Origin: Phymorhynchus buccinoides
Taxonomy: Eukaryota > Mollusca > Gastropoda > Neogastropoda > Raphitomidae
Assembly (NCBI GenBank): GCA_017654935.2
Contig: CM065682.1
Coordinates: forward strand, 44,917,286-44,981,285
Direction: 5' to 3'
DNA: 64,000 bases
Position 1 is the first letter of the stretch, and each line of letters begins with the position of its first letter. Made by a program: the position numbers and the translations under genes. Positions 58,721-64,000 of the stretch are shown here, piece by piece. Below the pieces are notes generated by a model that did not search any database, was not told where the DNA came from, and was given only the letters and a program-made list of their open reading frames with translations.

Positions 58721-58832
58721 GGTGTGTGTGTGTGCGTGTGTGTGTGTCTCTGTGTGCGTGTGTGTCTCTCTGTGTGTGTGTGGTGTGTGCTGTGTGTGTG
58801 TGTGTGTGCGCGTGTGTGTGTGTGTGTGTGTT
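58615..58832. repeat. (GT)n microsatellite
   Basis: Upstream of the UGT pseudogene copy B. It ends in TTTCAG, which resembles a splice acceptor before the ATG-containing segment. Confidence 0.95.
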
Positions 58833-58850
58833 TCAGCCAATACACAGAAG

Positions 58851-59865
58851 ATGAAGAGGCTACTGTGGACAGTCACCATATGGATGCTGATACTGTCAAG
58901 TCAGTACCTGTTGATGCATGCCAAGCAGGTGGCCCACATTTCCTCTGTGTCCTTGAGCTACACCAAGGACCACATTAAGATCGCAAAAGAACTCCATACT
59001 CTTGGTCATCAAGTATGGGTTGCCATGCCAATCGCCTATGTGGAGAGAGGAGCTTTAGACACGTCTAATATTACTGTCATCCCTTATCAGGTGAAGCAAG
59101 AAAATGAAGAAAAGGCAATCGAAAGTATACTAGATATGTACTTTAAAGAAATGTCTGCCGTCGAAATACTGCAAGTTATACAACCCATGGCTATGACATT
59201 CAGCGACGATGTATTAAGAAATAGAGATCTTGAACAGAACATTCGTGATGTCGGACCCGATTTGATTGTTCTCGACTATGTTATTTTATGCTTTGGCAAT
59301 TATTCCTTATAAGCTGCAGGTTCCATTTGCCATGACTGGAACGATGTACAGTGTTCATGCACAGAGGATTCCCTACTCCTCAGCTACAAATACTTTTCAG
59401 TTGGGGGCGTTCTCTGATGACATGACTTTCTTGGAGAGAGTGACGAACATTCACTGCTCTTTGTTTACGATCCTTTCATGCCCAGAGATGCAGTATCCAT
59501 TTACGCCCCAGGAATGCCCTACATTTCTAACAGTGACCTGCTGGCGCGGGCTGAGCTATGGCTGGTGGAGATGGACCATATTTTGGATTACCCAAGACCC
59601 ACTCTGCCCAACGTCAAACTGATCGACAGATAAAGTCAAACCTCTACCACCTGGGCTTCGGGAATTCATGGACGAGGCTACTCAGGGAGTTGTCATAGTG
59701 ACATTTGGCAGCATGATACTGTATATACCGAAGACCATCAGTGACAAGTTGTTCCAAGTCTTTCTTAACTTTCGCTTCAGAGTGGTATTCCGATCCAACT
59801 TGACCTCTCCAGATTCAGACACAGTGTGGACCTCTAAGTGGTTGCCTCACGACCGGGTGCGCCCC
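58851..59865 (+). pseudogene. UDP-glucuronosyltransferase (UGT) pseudogene, copy B
   Basis: ATG at 58851. The signal peptide and N-terminal domain are in frame for 154 codons, to a stop at 59310. There, as in copy A, the frame slips at GPDLIVLDY so that ALAIIPYKLQVPFAMTGTMY continues one frame over. A private 10-bp deletion near 59450 (AACATTCACTG) shifts it again. The next block (AELWLVEMDHILDYPRPTLP) is followed by a gap in NVKLI...DKVKPLP, then REFMDEATQGVVIVTFGSM and SKWLPHDRV. The sequence then breaks off into a minisatellite at 59866. The UGT signature motif and C-terminal membrane anchor are missing, so about 340 of ~500 residues remain. TTTCAG before the ATG suggests an intron border in the parent gene. 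Confidence 0.92.
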
Positions 59866-60018
59866 ATTGAGCCTAATCCTAATTTGCCTAATCCTATCGT
59901 GCCTAATCCTACTGTGCCTAATCCCACATTGCCTAAAGATAAACTTTTCAGATTTTGTCTCAAACTGCCTAATACCTAAAGCTATCGCATCCTACTGTGC
60001 CTAATCCAAGATTGCCTA
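59866..60018 (+). repeat. Minisatellite GCCTAATCCTA-type
   Basis: Imperfect 12-14-bp units (GCCTAATCCTANTGT). It fuses directly to the broken UGT reading frame, adding PNPTVPNPT-like residues. Confidence 0.85.
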
Positions 60019-61021
60019 AATATAAATTTTGGGGGAAATTTTATCAAGGTTAATTATTCTTACCGTCCTCTCGGCCTAAGCCATATGGGACATTACGAGT
60101 TGTTTTTAGTTGTTTGGAAGAAGGGGGGGAGGGGGAAGAAAAATATATTTTATTTTACTTTAGATGTTTATTTTACTATTTATAAGTGTTTTTCTCTTGA
60201 ATGAAGGTCAAGGTTTTACTTTTTATGAGCCATGGCCCGTACGAGACTAATGTCTAGTTAAAACTTAACTTTTTAGATAAAATGATTGATTAAAATTAAA
60301 TTTTTAGCTGCACCCCTCCTGGCGAGAGCCTAATGATTAAAATTTCAGGACCACTTTGATTTAAAAGAACAAGTATTTTTAATGAAAATATTAAAAAATT
60401 CCAATGAAGGTCAAACGAAGATATTTACATGGTTTTGTTTTATTAAACTTTATTTTCATGAAAACTCTCGTTTTTAAAAGGTTACCACTGAAAGTGGAAA
60501 ACTATTTGTACAGCATTTTAAAAAAAAAATACATCAATTATTTCTCTAATAATGAGAAAAATATTAAGAGATAAAGAAACTGGGGTCCCTAGATTAATAC
60601 AAAAAAATATTTACAAACTTATTACTACCACAGACTCTAAAGGGCGCTAACAAATTTTGGCCGAGTCTGGGCAGAAAAAAGGTAATCTGTGGACCCCATG
60701 TCTCTAATTTTTCAGATTTTAAATTTTTATTAAAAACAGTCTGTGTTTAAGATATTTTTATATATTATTTTTAAAAATCAATTTTAAAACTAGTACTTCA
60801 TGACGGAAATAGCTAACGATTCCTACTTGTTTAGATCGGAGGGAGGGAGGTAGAGGAACCCCTCCTACCCGGCCAAAACAGTGGTAGGGCGTCGTTATAT
60901 AAGTCCAGCATTAAGTACGGGGGGACCTATTGGGACAAGGGGAGGTTTTATGGCGGGTTAGGTAGGGGACGGGAGCGGGGGGAAAAGGGAAAGGGGAGAG
61001 GGAGAAGAAAGCAAGGAGGAG
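60019..61021. other. AT-rich, nothing recognised
   Basis: No supported gene. The last 70 bases before the gap are G/A-rich. Confidence 0.4.
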
Positions 61022-61521
61022 NNNNNNNNNNNNNNNNNNNNNNNNNNNNNNNNNNNNNNNNNNNNNNNNNNNNNNNNNNNNNNNNNNNNNNNNNNNNNNN
61101 NNNNNNNNNNNNNNNNNNNNNNNNNNNNNNNNNNNNNNNNNNNNNNNNNNNNNNNNNNNNNNNNNNNNNNNNNNNNNNNNNNNNNNNNNNNNNNNNNNNN
61201 NNNNNNNNNNNNNNNNNNNNNNNNNNNNNNNNNNNNNNNNNNNNNNNNNNNNNNNNNNNNNNNNNNNNNNNNNNNNNNNNNNNNNNNNNNNNNNNNNNNN
61301 NNNNNNNNNNNNNNNNNNNNNNNNNNNNNNNNNNNNNNNNNNNNNNNNNNNNNNNNNNNNNNNNNNNNNNNNNNNNNNNNNNNNNNNNNNNNNNNNNNNN
61401 NNNNNNNNNNNNNNNNNNNNNNNNNNNNNNNNNNNNNNNNNNNNNNNNNNNNNNNNNNNNNNNNNNNNNNNNNNNNNNNNNNNNNNNNNNNNNNNNNNNN
61501 NNNNNNNNNNNNNNNNNNNNN
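61022..61521. other. Assembly gap, 500 N
   Basis: Exactly 500 N. It hides the 5' part of the MULE-like transposase. Confidence 1.
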
Positions 61522-62839
61522 CAACAGAAAAAAAGTTATTCAACTCAAAGACGAAGTGAGACGAGACATGCACAGGCCTATAAAACGACTCTACAGCGAA
61601 TCATTCACGGCAGCACAAGATTTGGAAACTGCTGCTGCAACCCCCATCGTTCGGGAGTTTGAAGTCATCGCTGTACAGAGCGCGAAATGACATAATTCCG
61701 AAGTTACTGACAGGTCGAGCGGAGATTCATCTGGAAGGCCAATGGACCAAAACAATTGCCCAAGAACAGTTTCTTCTCGCGGACGACGGCAATGAAGACA
61801 AAATCCTACTATTTTCAACAGACAGAAACATGGAAATCCTGTCAGAAGCCAAAGAATTGCACCGAGGTTGTTCACACAACTTTACACGCTTCACGTCAGA
61901 TTCCTTGGTCAGATGGTGCCTGTGGTATTTAGTCTACTGCCGAACAAAACTCAACAAACCTACATGCGCTTGTTTCGCATCATCACTGGCCTGTGCAATG
62001 ACAGAGGACTGCCGTTTTCCCCAGACGAAGTGGATGGAATCGACGGACTCTGCGACTACATGGTGTACACCTGGCTGGATGACACAACGGCAGTGTTCGG
62101 TCGGGAAATATGGTCCCAACAGGGGAATATGGGTCCGGACGACGTGGAACAAACAACCACCTGGAGTCATATCACGCTGCACTCAACAAGGGTGCTACAA
62201 GCGCTCACCCAAACATATACAATCTTGTGACGATTGTGCAGAAGAAACAAAGAGAGACATGGTGTAGAGTCATATCACGCTGCACTCAACAAGGGTGCTA
62301 CAAGCGCTCACCCAAACATATACAATCTTGTGACGATTGTGCAGAAGAAACAAAGAGAGACATGGTGTAGAGTCATATCACGCTGCACTCAACAAGGGTG
62401 CTACAAGCGCTCACCCAAACATATACAATCTTGTGACGATTCTGCAGAAGAAACAAAGAGAGACATGGTGTAGAGTCATATCACGCTGCACTCAACAAGG
62501 ATGCTACAAGCGCTCACCCAAACATATACAATCTTGTGACGATTCTGCAGAAGAAACAAAGAGAGACATGGTGTAGAGTCATATCACGCTGCACTCAACA
62601 AGGGTGCTACAAGCGCTCACCCAAACATATACAATCTTGTGACGATTCTGCAGAAGAAACAAAGAGAGACTGAGGACACTGGGAGTCGACTGAATGTGGG
62701 AGGACCACCCATGAAAAAGACAAGAGCAAATAGAGACAAAATCGAACGGATCAAGAGAATTCGACAGCAGTATGCAAATGGCGAAAGGGACCTTCTGTCA
62801 TACATGGATGCAATGGGACTCGCAATAAAACTCTTGTGA
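61522..62839 (+). pseudogene. MULE-type (Mutator-like) transposase remnant
   Basis: Blocks of a MULE transposase follow in order but in shifting frames. KVIQLKDEVRRDM and then AATPIVREFEV come first (61523-61690). SSLYRARNDIIPKLL to FLLADDGNEDKILLFSTDRN follows (61662-61860). LFTQLYTLHVRFLGQMVPVV and SLLPNKTQQTYMRLFR come next (61868-62030), then TNNHLESYHAALNKG (62145-62190). The C-terminus contains RIKRIRQQYANGERDLLSYM and ends at the stop at 62837-62839. The W-x-x-D-G-T-F block expected before LFTQLYTLH, which carries the first catalytic Asp in this family, is deleted at about 61862-61870. The element is therefore inactive. The 5' end is in the assembly gap. Confidence 0.88.
62164..62678 (+). 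repeat. 103-bp tandem repeat, 5 copies, inside the transposase
   Basis: Units start at 62164, 62267, 62370, 62473 and 62576, exactly 103 bp apart and nearly identical. Each encodes SYHAALNKGATSAHPNIYNL and the following QKKQRET. Because 103 is not a multiple of three, each unit shifts frame, so the amplification breaks the gene. Confidence 0.97.
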
Positions 62840-62979
62840 CGAGAAATGGAGGACTTTGTGATGTGTGCCCACATTGACATTGCACTTGTCCCATTCTGAG
62901 AGGGAGGACAATTTGTTGTATGATGATCGGAGGAGATCATGGTGAATCCATTTACGCAAGTGTCGTAATGATGGGTTTG

Positions 62980-63001
62980 GGGGGGGGGGGGGGGGGGGGG
63001 G
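62980..63001. repeat. Poly-G run
   Basis: About 20 consecutive G. A matching poly-C run is at 63595-63619. Confidence 0.9.
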
Positions 63002-63020
63002 TGAATGCGAACAATAAGAG

Positions 63021-64000
63021 AACAAGAGGCAAAGCCTGCAAGGCTCACGTCTGATTTTTATTACTATAGCAGGCATGGGAATTCCCATGACAATTTCCAT
63101 GCCTGTATAGAGAGAATACTGTTATGTAGACACTTGTGCATCTGAAAACAGAATTAATTTTTATTTTACTGTGTAAATTAAAATTATTTCTATGCACCCC
63201 TACCCCTTTCTTTAAAATTTAATTATATGTATGCGCATGTAACATAGTGGAGCCCTATTTTTATTTTTGGCAAACAAGTAAAATTGAAAAGCATATTGAC
63301 CAAGCTTTCAGAAAAAACATAGTGCCACCAATCCCCCCCCCCCCCACCCCCCCCGCCGGGGTAAGGGGGGTCTACGGACACCTGTAGTACTAGTAGGCCT
63401 AGTCTTTGCCTGTGGGTCTAAGCCTCTTACTCTTAGAAAATTAATAATTGAAGTTGCGTGATTCGTAAGGCCATACTCCTGATCTGTTACTGTTTTAAAC
63501 TGATTGTTCATGCGATGAAAACTTGTTCCACATCATCTACATTTCTGTAAGATATTTTATATTAGTCCTAATATTTTATTTTCGTTTCGTTAATCCCCCC
63601 CCCCCCCCCCCCCCCCCCCTGCCACAAAGCAAAGGTCAAGGTCACAGCCAGCAAGCTCATCCATGTTTATCTTCCCCTGTACAGTCTTTGCTCATGGTGA
63701 TCAATCGTCTAGGCCTAACAAAGGATTCGTACGTCGAAGGCAGTGAAATCGACGAACCCTGGATTTTCCGTATATTTTTTTTCAAGACTGAAATGAATGT
63801 GGGCTAAATGTTAAGTACGTCGTCTTGATTATGAGGTAAGGCATGGACTCTAGGCCGAGGCCTTGTTGCCGGAAGTGCGGTAGGCTAAGTTATGCGCAGA
63901 GATGATGGGCAAATGAACACGAACAACCGTTACTCAAAGGCGCAAATAAAAGCTAAACAACCGGGCCGTCAACGCACACACTCGGTACATCCATTTGTTA
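63021..64000 (-). mobile_element. Terminal region of the MULE-like element, inverted copy of 10856-11794
   Basis: Reverse complement of 10856-11794 along its length, with small indels (e.g. 17 extra bases near 63460). It starts with AACAAGAGGCAAAGCCTGC 180 bp after the transposase stop and runs off the window. It may be the long terminal repeat region of the MULE, or an adjacent element. Confidence 0.75.

Larger units (their letters stand above)
57395..59640 (+). repeat. Segmental duplication, copy B (partner 41584-43870)
   Basis: Same order of modules as copy A. It retains about 225 bp more UGT coding sequence at its 3' end, before the junction at 59866. Confidence 0.9.

Overview
The window is eukaryotic nuclear DNA, most likely from a marine gastropod or another mollusc. 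The evidence is spliced genes with GT-AG introns, a very high microsatellite load, dispersed repeats of the kind common in molluscan assemblies, fold-back elements, and a divergent intronless class A GPCR. The taxon is an inference. There are three 500-base runs of N (scaffold gaps) at 3298-3797, 29690-30189 and 61022-61521. No rRNA, tRNA, CRISPR or bacterial operon structure was seen.

Left third (about 4.8-22.2 kb): the best gene is on the + strand. It encodes a WIPI1/2-type PROPPIN (Atg18 family, autophagy), reassembled from six short exons at 4819-9914 with matching splice phases and an intact FRRG lipid-binding motif. A seventh exon at 13499 is in phase and reads directly into a huge Pro/Ser/Val/Ala repeat array (13545-22070), giving a predicted repeat tail of about 620 residues. 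The N-terminal half of the propeller lies outside the window or in the gap at 3.3 kb. The array is built from exact 42-bp and 30-bp units, arranged in higher-order blocks of 1.1-1.6 kb. Four of these carry the same 324-bp retroelement-like insertion with its target-site duplication.

Middle (22-50 kb): almost entirely repetitive. It holds a 2.8-kb inverted-repeat element (24854-27697) whose interior is a ~48-bp minisatellite derived from the same 324-bp element, several fold-back or MITE-like elements, one arm of a 1.6-kb inverted repeat (30.2-31.8 kb, partner at 55.4-57.0 kb), large (GT)n/(GA)n/(AAG)n tracts, a ~36-bp minisatellite (40.4-41.6 kb), and a cluster of inverted-repeat elements at 43.9-47.1 kb.

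Two related segments (41.6-43.9 kb and 57.4-59.9 kb) each carry a broken UDP-glucuronosyltransferase (UGT) copy. Both share one frameshift and each has private lesions, so the pseudogene existed before it was duplicated.

Right third: one intact gene, an intronless class A GPCR on the - strand (51119-52162). The end of the window holds a decayed MULE-type transposase (61522-62839) with a 103-bp internal tandem amplification. It is followed by ~980 bp that recur in inverted orientation at 10856-11794. The probable functional genes are therefore the WIPI-like gene and the GPCR; nearly everything else is transposon and satellite material.
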